Notes under the pieces: model-generated
The model's database searches: none
What the model saw: only the letters and a program-made list of their open reading frames with translations
Told to the model about the DNA's origin: nothing
Source: Lachnospiraceae bacterium
GTDB lineage: Bacteria > Bacillota > Clostridia > Lachnospirales > Anaerotignaceae
NCBI GenBank assembly: GCA_910576545.1
Contig: CAJTKM010000017.1
Span: 1 to 64,000, forward strand
Reading direction: 5' to 3'
DNA: 64,000 nt
In this document: positions 39,181 to 47,097 of the stretch, piece by piece
Numbering within the stretch: position 1 is the first letter of the stretch
Layout of the letters: every line of letters starts with the position of its first letter
Program-made: the position numbers and the translations under genes

Positions 39181-39344
39181 AGGCAGTGTCGTCACAAGTA
39201 TCTGCACACGCCTTTTCGGCAAATTTTGTCGGCTTTTTCGTTAAAAATTCTTGCCGTACAGCCAGTACGCCTGCGAATTTTTGCCTGAAATCCGCCCCAA
39301 TTATGCTCGAAAGCACGTATACATAACTTATGACGACACTACCC
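39181..39344 (+). mobile_element. MITE-like palindromic element, family B
   Basis: A 164-base non-coding element with imperfect inverted ends: GGCAGTGTCGTCACAAGTAT at the left and the complement of GGGTAGTGTCGTCATAAGTT at the right. Its centre, GCCGTACAGCCAGTACGCCTG, resembles the hairpin core of family A, though the ends differ. Inserted between the permease and hydrolase genes of one operon without an obvious polar stop. Confidence 0.75.
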
Positions 39345-39390
39345 AGGATTCTGCCTGTGGCAGTTTCAAGAAAAACGGAGGGATTTTGGA

Positions 39391-40335
39391 ATGAAGAAAA
39401 TACCTGTTATTCTGGAGGGGGACCCGGGGCATGACGACGCGATGGCGTGGGTGCTTGCGAACGCCAGCCCTGAGCTGGATATCCGTATGGTGGCTTCCAG
39501 CTGCGGCAACCAGACCATAGAAAAAACAACATATAATGCCAGACGCGTCTGCACATTGATTGGGCTGGACGTGCCGATGGCGAAAGGGCGTCCGCGCCCT
39601 CTGCTTGCGGAACCGATGGCAGCGGCATCTGTGCATGGGGAATCCGGCCTTGACGGCGCGGAGCTGCCGGAACCTGCTTACCCGATGGAGGAGATGGATT
39701 CTGTCGCGCTGATGGCGAAAATCATCGGGGAAAGCAGCGAACCCATTACGATTGTGCCGACAGGTCCGCTGACGAACATTGCGGCACTGCTGATGGCGCA
39801 TCCCGAGCTGAAAGAAAGGATTGCCCGCATTTCTATGATGGGCGGCGGCGTGCAGTATGGGAACTGGTCGCCTGCGGCGGAGTTCAATATTTTGGTTGAT
39901 CCTGAGGCGGCAGATGTTGTGTTTCGTTCCGGCATCCCGATTACAATGGCGGGGCTGGATGTAACGGAAAAAGCTCTGATTTTTCCGGAAGATTTCGAGA
40001 GGATCCGCGTGCTGGGGAATCCTGTCGCGCTGGTTGTGGCGCAGTGGCTGGAATTTTTCTATGAATTCCACCGCGAAATCGGCTACGAAGGCGCGCCGGT
40101 GCATGACGCTGTGGCTGTGGCGGCGCTGGTGCGGCCGGAGCTGATGGAAAGCCGTGATTTATATGTGCAGATTGAAACGAAAGGCGATTTCTGCCGCGGC
40201 GCAACGGTTGCCGATTTCAACAACAGACTGGGGAAAGCTCCAAATGCGAAGGTACTGATGGGAATTGACCGTCAGGGCTTTGTTGACCTTCTGGTTGAAG
40301 CGATTGCGACATATGGGAAGGGGGAGAACGTATGA
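39391..40335 (+). CDS. Nucleoside hydrolase (IunH family)
   Basis: Cleaves the N-glycosidic bond of ribonucleosides to give base and ribose; cytosolic. The 314 residues begin MKKIPVILEGDPGHDDAMAW, the family's calcium-binding DPGxDD motif, with Glu where most members have the first Asp of DxDPG. The VPTGPLTNIA motif and MMGGGVQYGNWSPAAEFNILVDPEAA follow, and the C-terminal HDAVAVAAL carries the last metal ligand. RBS CGGAGGG. It is a paralogue of the next gene and overlaps it by four bases (ATGA). Operon position shows it processes the imported nucleosides. Confidence 0.93.
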   Translation: MKKIPVILEGDPGHDDAMAWVLANASPELDIRMVASSCGNQTIEKTTYNARRVCTLIGLDVPMAKGRPRPLLAEPMAAASVHGESGLDGAELPEPAYPMEEMDSVALMAKIIGESSEPITIVPTGPLTNIAALLMAHPELKERIARISMMGGGVQYGNWSPAAEFNILVDPEAADVVFRSGIPITMAGLDVTEKALIFPEDFERIRVLGNPVALVVAQWLEFFYEFHREIGYEGAPVHDAVAVAALVRPELMESRDLYVQIETKGDFCRGATVADFNNRLGKAPNAKVLMGIDRQGFVDLLVEAIATYGKGENV

Positions 40336-41261
40336 AAAAAATTCCTGTAATCATAGACTGTGACCCGGGGGTAGACGATACGGCGGCACTATTGCTGGCG
40401 CACCAGATGCCGGAACTGGAAATACTGGCGGTAACGACGGTAGCCGGGAATGTGAGCGTAGACAAGACAACGATAAACGCAATGCGCGTGCGCAAGGCTA
40501 GCGGCGCAGGCTATCCTGTTTTTTCCGGCGCGGAACACCCGATGTTCAGGGAACCTGTTACAGCTTCGGGCGTACATGGTGAGGATGGTTTCGGCGGCGT
40601 GGAGATGGAAATTCCCGACGATGAAATTCCGGCGGAAAAGGCATGGGACGCGATGTACCGCATTGCAAAGGAACAGAAGGGTGAACTGACGATAGTTGCA
40701 ACAGGTCCTATGACGAATCTTAGTATTGCGCTGTCCAAATACAAAGAACTGCCGCAGCTTGTGAAACGTATCGTAATTATGGGCGGTGCGGCGATTGGCG
40801 GAAATGTTACGCCCGCAGCGGAGTTCAATATTTATGTTGACCCTGAGGCGGCAGATATGCTGTTCCAGTCGGGGATACCGGTATATATGTGCGGGCTTGA
40901 CGTAACCATGAAGGCTTATATCACGCCGGAAGAACTGGAGAAAGTGGGGGCTCTGGGCAGCCCGCAGGCGAAGCTGTTTCATGATGTGTTCCAGAATTTG
41001 CAGAAAAAGGCGCTGGAAGAATGGGAACAGCCGGGTGTTGCCCTGCATGACCCTGTTGCGGTGATGTATGCGGCGGACGACAGCATTTTTGAAACGCACC
41101 ATGTTGGTATCCGCGTGGAAACGAAGGGTGAAATTACGCTTGGCAAAACGGTGACAGACCTTTACAGTGATAAGCAGATGGAGCATAATGCCTATATCGT
41201 TATGGATGTAGACAGGGACGCATTTTTGAAAAAGGTTATGGATTTAATGGCGAAGTATTGA
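40332..41261 (+). CDS. Nucleoside hydrolase (IunH family), second copy
   Basis: A 309-aa paralogue of the upstream enzyme, with the full IIDCDPGVDDTAALLLA metal motif, VATGPMTNLSIAL, IMGGAAIGGNVTPAAEFNIYVDPEAA and LHDPVAVMYA. Start overlaps the previous stop (ATGA), and RBS GGGGAG lies inside the previous gene. Two diverged hydrolases together may cover purine and pyrimidine nucleosides; specificity cannot be read from sequence alone. Last gene of the operon, followed by a terminator. Confidence 0.93.
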   Translation: MKKIPVIIDCDPGVDDTAALLLAHQMPELEILAVTTVAGNVSVDKTTINAMRVRKASGAGYPVFSGAEHPMFREPVTASGVHGEDGFGGVEMEIPDDEIPAEKAWDAMYRIAKEQKGELTIVATGPMTNLSIALSKYKELPQLVKRIVIMGGAAIGGNVTPAAEFNIYVDPEAADMLFQSGIPVYMCGLDVTMKAYITPEELEKVGALGSPQAKLFHDVFQNLQKKALEEWEQPGVALHDPVAVMYAADDSIFETHHVGIRVETKGEITLGKTVTDLYSDKQMEHNAYIVMDVDRDAFLKKVMDLMAKY

Positions 41262-41300
41262 TGATTTTCGTTCCGGAAGGGTGCATTAAATTCTTGCAGG

Positions 41301-41342
41301 AAACCGGAGGGCTTTGGGTATTCCAAGGAGCCTCCGGTTTTA
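41301..41342 (+). terminator. Terminator of the nucleoside operon
   Basis: AAACCGGAGG pairs with CCTCCGGTTT, with an inner CTTTGG/CCAAGG stem, followed by TAAT. The stem is very stable; the T tract is the stem's own TTT. Confidence 0.8.
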
Positions 41343-41380
41343 ATATGTGGCGATTATCTGTGACGTGTGCATGGGGATAT

Positions 41381-41416
41381 AAAAAGACTTACGGCAAAAC
41401 GCGCCATAAGTCTTTT
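41381..41416 (-). terminator. Terminator of the minus-strand ilvE operon
   Basis: On the minus strand AAAAGACTTA and GGC pair with GCC and TAAGTCTTTTT, then AT. It lies 25 bases after the ilvE stop and also has a T run on the other strand. Confidence 0.85.
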
Positions 41417-41440
41417 CATATTCTGCAAGATGCTTTCTTT

Positions 41441-42505
41441 TTATTTTACTGTCACTGTCCATCCAAAAGTATCATCCTGTTTGCCCCATTGTATCCCGGT
41501 CAGGTTATCATACAGCTTTTGGGTGAAAGCGCCAATTTTATTGTTGTTTACTGTTACTTTCTGTTCCCCGTATGTAAATCCGCCGACAGGCGTAACTACC
41601 GCCGCTGTACCGCAGCAGAAAGCCTCCTCGATTTCTCCGTTTCTGCACGCCTCCATCATCTCATTTACCGGAATCTGGCGCTCCACTGTTTCTACGCCCC
41701 AGCTTTTTGCCATCTCCAGTATGGATTTGCGCGTAACGCCGGGCAGTATGGAGCCGTTTAATTCCGGTGTTACCAGCCTGCCATTCCATTTGAACATGAT
41801 ATTCATGCCGCCGCCTTCTTCAACATATTTCCGTTCTACACCGTCCAGCCAAAGTACCTGTGAAAAGCCCTTTTCTTCTGCTCTGCTTCCGGCCCGTGCC
41901 GCTGCCGCATAATTGCCGCCGCATTTCGCAAAGCCTGTTCCTCCGCGTACTGCGCGTACGTCCTCGTTTTCGATCAGCAGTTCAACCGGCATCAGGCCGT
42001 TTTTGTAATAGCTGCCGACAGGGCAGGCAATAATCATGAACATTGCCTGATGGATGTCATGCAGAGAGAGGTTTGCCTCTGTGCCAAACAGCACCGGCCG
42101 CAGATACAGTGATGTACCATAAGCTTCCGGAACCCATTCTTTTTCTACTTCCACAAATTTTTTCAATGCCTCCAGCGCAAAGGCTTCGTCCGGCATAGGC
42201 AGGCAAAGACGTTCCGCCGACTGGCTCATGCGCTTCATGTTTTCTTCCGGCCGGAATAACTGCACTGCGCCGCCTGGTGTGCGATATGCTTTCAGTCCTT
42301 CAAATACCTCTGCGCCATAATGGAACACGACTGCCCCGGGGGAAAGCGATAAATCTGCAAACGGCACGATGCGCGCGTCATGCCAGCCGTTTTCGCTGTC
42401 ATAGTCCATTAAGAACATATGGTCTGTAAATGCCACGCCAAACGGTACAGTCGCTGGGTCTGGTTTTGCTTTCGGGTTCTGCGTCAATGTTATTTTGATT
42501 TCCAT
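41441..42505 (-). CDS. ilvE: Branched-chain amino acid aminotransferase
   Basis: A PLP enzyme (fold type IV, 354 aa, the longer class II form) that interconverts Leu, Ile and Val with their 2-keto acids. The PLP lysine is Lys194 in TGFAKCGGNYAAA; FHYGAEVFEGLKAYR and the C-terminal CCGTAAVVTPVGGF are family signatures. ATG 42505 follows AAAGGAGAG. It is the last gene of a minus-strand group with a 2-hydroxyacid dehydrogenase and an LctP-type permease, so here it likely runs in the catabolic direction, feeding keto acids to the dehydrogenase. A biosynthetic role is equally open from sequence. Confidence 0.93.
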   Translation of the reverse strand: MEIKITLTQNPKAKPDPATVPFGVAFTDHMFLMDYDSENGWHDARIVPFADLSLSPGAVVFHYGAEVFEGLKAYRTPGGAVQLFRPEENMKRMSQSAERLCLPMPDEAFALEALKKFVEVEKEWVPEAYGTSLYLRPVLFGTEANLSLHDIHQAMFMIIACPVGSYYKNGLMPVELLIENEDVRAVRGGTGFAKCGGNYAAAARAGSRAEEKGFSQVLWLDGVERKYVEEGGGMNIMFKWNGRLVTPELNGSILPGVTRKSILEMAKSWGVETVERQIPVNEMMEACRNGEIEEAFCCGTAAVVTPVGGFTYGEQKVTVNNNKIGAFTQKLYDNLTGIQWGKQDDTFGWTVTVK

Positions 42506-42640
42506 GTTAAAATCTCTCCTTTCATAAAAGACCTTGGGCGTTTACCTTCAACCGCACTGCAAGGGATATTCCATCCATGGCCTCTTTCCATAAAATTTTT
42601 GCAATGGAAGGGCATAGTTTTCGATAGCATTCCGAAGCGA

Positions 42641-43591
42641 TCAATGTTGTTCGGAAATGTATTTGATATTGCTGCGAATTACATCGCACGCTTTATGGAA
42701 CTCTGCCTTTTCTTCCTCTGTCAAAGGCAGTTCCACGACCTGCTCCACGCCATCTTTACCGATTACACAGGGAACGCCTGCAAATACGCCGGTTTCGCCG
42801 TATTCCCCGCAAAGCTCCGCACTGGCGGGCATAATCAGCTTTTCATCATGCATCACAATGCTTGCCATTCGTGCCGCCGTTGTAGAAATGCCGTATTCTG
42901 TGCAAAACTTTCCGGAAAACGTTACCCAGCCGCCGCCAATGGATTCCTTTTGCAAAGCGGCTTTATCGAAGCGAAAGCGTTCATCTGTTTTTGCCCAGGC
43001 TTCCAGCGGCCTGCCCTGAAAGGATACATTTGACCATGCCGCAAACTGCTGATTCCCATGCTCCCCAAGCATGTACGCTGTAATGGATTTATGGCTGATA
43101 CCCGTCTGCCGTGCCAATGCGGAAAGCAGTCGGGAGGTATCCAGTCCCGTTCCTGTGCCAAATACACGCCCGCGCGGCAGTCCAAGCCCTTTTGCAAGCT
43201 GGTATGTCACAACATCGCATGGGTTTGTAATATTTATCAGCACACCGTTGAAGCCAGACGCTTTCAGCTTATCGATATAAGATGCAACTGCCGCTGTTGT
43301 AAACTGCATTTCATGAGTACGGTCCTGACATTCCCGCAGGATATCAATTTTACCCACGCTGTTGATAATGATATCGCAGCCGCCCAATTCTGCAAAATCT
43401 CCAACCTGCACCGAAACCCTGTGAGGCAGATATGCTGCGCTGTCCCGCAAGTCCTGACATTCGCTGGCGGCTTTTTTCTCATTTTTATCTACCAGCACCA
43501 ATTCATCTGCAATACCCTGCACCGCAAGGCTATATGCGCAGTGTGCGCCAACATGTCCTACGCCAATAATTCCAATTTTTCTTGTTTTCAT
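42641..43591 (-). CDS. L-2-hydroxyisocaproate dehydrogenase-like (LDH/MDH family)
   Basis: NAD-dependent L-2-hydroxyacid dehydrogenase, 316 aa. The Rossmann motif is IGIIGVGHVGAHCAYSL, with Asp35 selecting NAD over NADP. The substrate loop, about residues 84-95, reads LRECQDRTHEM, and catalytic groups are Asp151, Arg154 and His178 (GEHGNQQ). The loop and the TNPCDVVTYQLAKGLGLPRGRVFGTG stretch look closer to L-HicDH than to lactate dehydrogenase. With ilvE next to it, reduction of 2-ketoisocaproate and related keto acids is the likely job. RBS GGAGG before ATG 43591. A true lactate dehydrogenase role remains possible. Confidence 0.85.
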   Translation of the reverse strand: MKTRKIGIIGVGHVGAHCAYSLAVQGIADELVLVDKNEKKAASECQDLRDSAAYLPHRVSVQVGDFAELGGCDIIINSVGKIDILRECQDRTHEMQFTTAAVASYIDKLKASGFNGVLINITNPCDVVTYQLAKGLGLPRGRVFGTGTGLDTSRLLSALARQTGISHKSITAYMLGEHGNQQFAAWSNVSFQGRPLEAWAKTDERFRFDKAALQKESIGGGWVTFSGKFCTEYGISTTAARMASIVMHDEKLIMPASAELCGEYGETGVFAGVPCVIGKDGVEQVVELPLTEEEKAEFHKACDVIRSNIKYISEQH

Positions 43592-43653
43592 TTTTTTTCC
43601 TCCGTTTTTTGATTGTTATTCTTTTTTTGTATGTGAAAGCCTGCCTCAATGTT

Positions 43654-45174
43654 TTACGCCCCAAAGTATGGGAACAAAATATGTGCATAAACCATACCAA
43701 GGCACATATACATCAGCAGCAGGACTGCAAACACAGCAATGCTGCGCCGAAGGACTTCTCCTTCCTGCCCGATGATATTCACCGTAGCGCAGGCGGAAAC
43801 AACATTATTGGGGCAGACCATATTCCCCAGAGACCCTCCTGCGTTTTGCCCCGCAAAGACAACAACAGGGTTTAATCCCAGCATCTCTGCGGCATCAACG
43901 TGCATTGGCGCAAACATGATATTTGAACCAAGGCCTGTCCCTGTCACAAACGAGCCCGATGCACCAATGAGTACCGCTGCCGCAGGATAAAGCACGCCGG
44001 CTGTTCCTGCAATGCTGCTGGCAATAATCGTCATCATGCCTGTGTCAGTGCTTTGCATAATATAAGAAACTGTCAGCAGCGACCCCATTGTCACCATGAC
44101 TGGAACAACACGGAGCGATGTCTGCTTCATTGTATCGCAAAAGCCCTCCATGCTTACCCCAAGGATAACGCCGCCCGCAGCCGCGCAGAAAAAAACTACG
44201 CAGTCAACCCAGACGATATATCCAAATGTTGTCAGAATAGAAAACGGAACCGTATACCGTATGACCGGCAGCAGCACGACCAGCAGCAAATATGGCGAGA
44301 GTGCGCGGAAGGACGAATACGTTTTTTCAACATCCTCTCCGAAATCCGCTTTATAGAGATACTCTTCCGGCGTATTGATTCGAAACAGCTTCAAATAACC
44401 TATAGAGAGCACGATGGACAGCAGGCCTGTGCCGAGGCTCGTAATTTCCGGCCCAATGAAATTGGAAATACCAAACATGAGCAGGCAAGTGCTTGCACCC
44501 GCGAATATCAGATATGGCACAATGCCTTTGAAGCCCTTCCGCCCAAAGCCAAGCAGTGTAATCAAAAACGGGATAATCAGTACGCCAAACATATGGAACC
44601 GCCCAACCATTGCTGAATTCAGCGCCGAAGTGCTCAACCCCTGGTCTACCAGGTATGCTCCGCCCGTTATCGTTGTCAGGCCGGCACCGCCCCATGAACA
44701 GGGGGTGGCATCGCCCAAAAGAGCAACTGCAATGGCAACCAGCGGGTCAAACCCAAGCCCTACCAAAAAAGGTGCGGCGATTGCAGCAGGGGAACCGGCT
44801 CCGGCTGCTCCCTCCAAAAATATCGGCACCATCATGCCGACTATGACAAGCTGTGCCCTCCTGTCGCGCGTCACGCTTGCCAGTGTTTTCTGAACCTGCC
44901 GAATCGCTCCTGTGCGCTGCATCAGGTTTAACAGCAGGAAGGAAGAAAATACCAGCATAACAATTTTTGCACCTTCTTTCACCCCTTTCCATAGCAGTGC
45001 ATCTGTCCCTGCAACAAGTGACTTGAAATCCAGGCCGTTGATGTTGAAATAAGAAAATGCAATGATAACGGTATACAGCAGTGTCAGCGGGGCGACCTTC
45101 ATTGCCCCTTTTTTCAGGAATAAAATCCCGACCAATACAAAACCAAGCGGGCTTAATGCCATGACAAAATCCAT
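43654..45174 (-). CDS. L-lactate permease (LctP/LldP) family transporter
   Basis: A multi-pass carrier (about 12-13 helices, some 506 aa) for lactate or other 2-hydroxy acids. VPIFLEGAAGAGSPAAIAAPFLVGLGFDP and the C-terminal GSFVTGTGLGSNIMF and AGQNAGGSLGNMV stretches are conserved in the family. I place the start at ATG 45174, nine bases after GGGAG; a longer form from ATG 45231 has no clear RBS. It is upstream of the 2-hydroxyacid dehydrogenase gene, which suggests export of the hydroxy acid made by that enzyme. Direction of transport is inferred. Confidence 0.9.
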   Translation of the reverse strand: MDFVMALSPLGFVLVGILFLKKGAMKVAPLTLLYTVIIAFSYFNINGLDFKSLVAGTDALLWKGVKEGAKIVMLVFSSFLLLNLMQRTGAIRQVQKTLASVTRDRRAQLVIVGMMVPIFLEGAAGAGSPAAIAAPFLVGLGFDPLVAIAVALLGDATPCSWGGAGLTTITGGAYLVDQGLSTSALNSAMVGRFHMFGVLIIPFLITLLGFGRKGFKGIVPYLIFAGASTCLLMFGISNFIGPEITSLGTGLLSIVLSIGYLKLFRINTPEEYLYKADFGEDVEKTYSSFRALSPYLLLVVLLPVIRYTVPFSILTTFGYIVWVDCVVFFCAAAGGVILGVSMEGFCDTMKQTSLRVVPVMVTMGSLLTVSYIMQSTDTGMMTIIASSIAGTAGVLYPAAAVLIGASGSFVTGTGLGSNIMFAPMHVDAAEMLGLNPVVVFAGQNAGGSLGNMVCPNNVVSACATVNIIGQEGEVLRRSIAVFAVLLLMYMCLGMVYAHILFPYFGA

Positions 45175-45445
45175 TTTTACCATCTCCCATATCTTTTGTA
45201 GTTTTTGTTTCTTTGTGATGGGCGTTGCCATAAGAAAATTTCATTTTTAATACCTGAATCATTATGATTTTTCAGAGCCGCTCCAGTTTTGGGAGAAATT
45301 TTCTCAGGCAGCTGCCATCGGCGTTTAACTTAAGAACCCAATCAAAAAGAACAAAATGTTTTCTTTAGTTAAACCGCCTTACTTTGCGTTCTTTTTCTTT
45401 TGTATTTCTAAAGGCTGCGAGAAACTTCCTGTCTGACGGAATAAA

Positions 45446-45475
45446 AAAACCATGGCGGAATGCCATGGCCTTTAC
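45446..45475 (-). terminator. Terminator of the small membrane protein gene
   Basis: On the minus strand GGCCATGGC and CGCCATGG pair around ATTC and are followed by TTTTTTT. It sits between the 47-aa gene and the permease gene. Confidence 0.75.
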
Positions 45476-45492
45476 TGTTCTTCAAACAGGAT

Positions 45493-45636
45493 TCAGAAAT
45501 ACTCTTGGATGTATGTTTCCTGCGCATGACAATCGACGCTATTCTCTTTTCCCTTTGTAATCCCAAGGAGCAGAATAATAGCGCTAATCAGCATGCTGGA
45601 ACCGTATGCAGTTGCAACAAAAAACATTTTATCCAT
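45493..45636 (-). CDS. Small membrane protein, 47 aa
   Basis: ATG 45636 follows GAAAGAGGTTTGCGAG and a promoter. The product has a 25-residue hydrophobic helix (FFVATAYGSSMLISAIILLL) and a polar C-terminus with one cysteine. It looks like the short accessory subunits that accompany some sodium symporters, but I cannot name a family. A promoter and terminator of its own support it as a real gene. It is upstream of, and on the same strand as, the LctP-type permease. Confidence 0.6.
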   Translation of the reverse strand: MDKMFFVATAYGSSMLISAIILLLGITKGKENSVDCHAQETYIQEYF

Positions 45637-45668
45637 CTCGCAAACCTCTTTCTGAATGTGATGCTAAA

Positions 45669-45697
45669 ACAATACCATTTTCTGTTTTTAGCGTCAA
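45669..45697 (-). promoter_or_regulatory. Promoter of the small membrane protein gene
   Basis: On the minus strand TTGACG at 45697-45692, 17-base spacer and TATTGT at 45674-45669, about 33 bases before the start codon. Confidence 0.65.
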
Positions 45698-45828
45698 CCG
45701 AAAATAGTCCCATTCTTTTTCCTGCAATCGCATGTATTTTCTACAATACATACGATATTCTGGCAAAAATACCAAATCTTTTGAGAAGAATTGTATTTTT
45801 TTTGATACAAAACAATATGCCATATTAA

Positions 45829-45989
45829 GAACTTATCCGTAAATAAGATACATGCAGATTGCACAGTCAGATTTTTCAGCAGGCAGGGAGCTTTTTTGCA
45901 GGCGTACCGGGTGGTACGGCAGGGAAAAGCGACAAAGACTGCCGGAAATGATGAAGCAGGATGTGCGTAGATAATTTACGGATAAGTTC
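45829..45989 (+). mobile_element. MITE-like palindromic element, family A copy 2
   Basis: A 161-base element with near-perfect inverted ends GAACTTATCCGTAAAT and ATTTACGGATAAGTTC. Its reverse complement matches 7496-7657 almost base for base, including the CCGTACCACCCGGTACG core. Inserted in the intergenic stretch between the small membrane gene and the GntR gene. The rest of 45990-46195 holds nothing I can name. Confidence 0.88.
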
Positions 45990-46195
45990 TAAGCATAAAA
46001 CCCGTCTGCATTGATTTTCTTTGCCTGAATCCATTATGAAGCGATTTTTGTATTTGAAATTTACATAAATTGGAAAACTTATCCCTTAACTCCATAAAGG
46101 CAGGGGAGTTTTCTGTGCCATGCCGTTGTAATGTAAAATTTATCTGCTTCTTACAACATTGTTATGTAACCTTATATGCAATAGGCAGAAACGCT

Positions 46196-46837
46196 TCAGC
46201 TGTCGTACCGCTTATCATAATGTACCTGAAGCCATGCTTTCACTGCCGCGGAATCGCCTTTTTCTATATTTTCCAGTATCATGGAATGCTCAAAGAGATT
46301 TTCGCGGTGCTCATCATCGCTGCGCTGGTGGCTGTACAGAACAATCAGAAAATAAATATCCTCCATACGTTCATAAATAGAGAGCAAATAGCTGTTCTGT
46401 GTGGCACAGACGATACTTTTATCAAATGCAAGGGTATGTTTCATAAAGGCGTAGAGGTCTTTGCTGTCAACTGTGCTTTTTTGCATGCGGAGCGCGTCAC
46501 GCATATTACGGATGGCGTCGTCTATGGTATTTTGACGGAGGCAGATGTCATAGGAGCCGGAAACGACAAGATGCATGGAATCGCTGATTTCCCGATAAGC
46601 TGTGGTAGAAAATGTAACAACATGGCTGCCTATATTGGGAATGTTTTCCACAATCCCCTGTTTTTCCAGCATATTCAATGCTTCGCGGATAGGGGAATTG
46701 CTGACATTCAGCGTTGCAGCAAGTGTATCAATATTGATTTTTTCCCCCAGGCGGTATTCCTGCCTGAGGATCATTTCACGAATAATTTCATAAACCTGAT
46801 CTTTGATGGTAGCTTTGTTCGGCTTTTTTATCGGCAT
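46196..46837 (-). CDS. GntR family transcriptional regulator (FadR/FCD type)
   Basis: A 213-aa repressor or activator. Winged helix at residues 8-75 (ATIKDQVYEIIREMILRQEY, then NVSNSPIREALNMLEKQGIV) followed by an all-helical FCD-type effector domain, whose members often bind organic acids through a metal. It is divergent from the iorA operon, and a 12-base-arm perfect inverted repeat lies at that operon's transcription start, so self- and operon control is likely. The effector may be a keto or hydroxy acid from the adjoining pathways. The start follows a weak GAAAGGACGC site. Confidence 0.9.
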   Translation of the reverse strand: MPIKKPNKATIKDQVYEIIREMILRQEYRLGEKINIDTLAATLNVSNSPIREALNMLEKQGIVENIPNIGSHVVTFSTTAYREISDSMHLVVSGSYDICLRQNTIDDAIRNMRDALRMQKSTVDSKDLYAFMKHTLAFDKSIVCATQNSYLLSIYERMEDIYFLIVLYSHQRSDDEHRENLFEHSMILENIEKGDSAAVKAWLQVHYDKRYDS

Positions 46838-46981
46838 TTTATCAAAGCGTCCTTTCTTTTGTAGTTTATCTTATTTGCACAAGTATAACATAAAAAGCTC
46901 AGAAAACCAATGTTTTTATAGCAATACGGACAAGAGTTTACTATTTTTCACAAAAAAATTGGAAAAACTGAATAAAAACTG

Positions 46982-47010
46982 TTGACAAATACAAAAAAAT
47001 GTGGTTATAT
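46982..47010 (+). promoter_or_regulatory. Promoter of the ior operon
   Basis: TTGACA at 46982-46987, 17-base spacer, TTATAT at 47005-47010. Confidence 0.8.
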
Positions 47011-47020
47011 AAAAATAGAA

Positions 47021-47052
47021 ATGCATCGTGCATTATTTTGTGCACGATGCAT
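47021..47052 (+). promoter_or_regulatory. Probable GntR operator
   Basis: Arm ATGCATCGTGCA at 47021-47032 and its exact complement TGCACGATGCAT at 47041-47052, with an eight-base centre. Each arm is itself nearly symmetric (TGCA-TCG-TGCA). It begins ten bases after the -10 box, so a bound protein would block transcript start or clearance. Could also form a hairpin in the 5' end of the message. Confidence 0.75.
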
Positions 47053-47097
47053 TGTCAAAAAGTATCAGGCAGTACGCTGCAGGAAAGGAGAATGAAC

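Noticed and set aside
45460-45828. A 122-codon plus-strand frame over the small membrane gene.
   Set aside because: Starts inside a terminator hairpin, lacks an RBS and overlaps the better supported minus-strand gene, its promoter and terminator.
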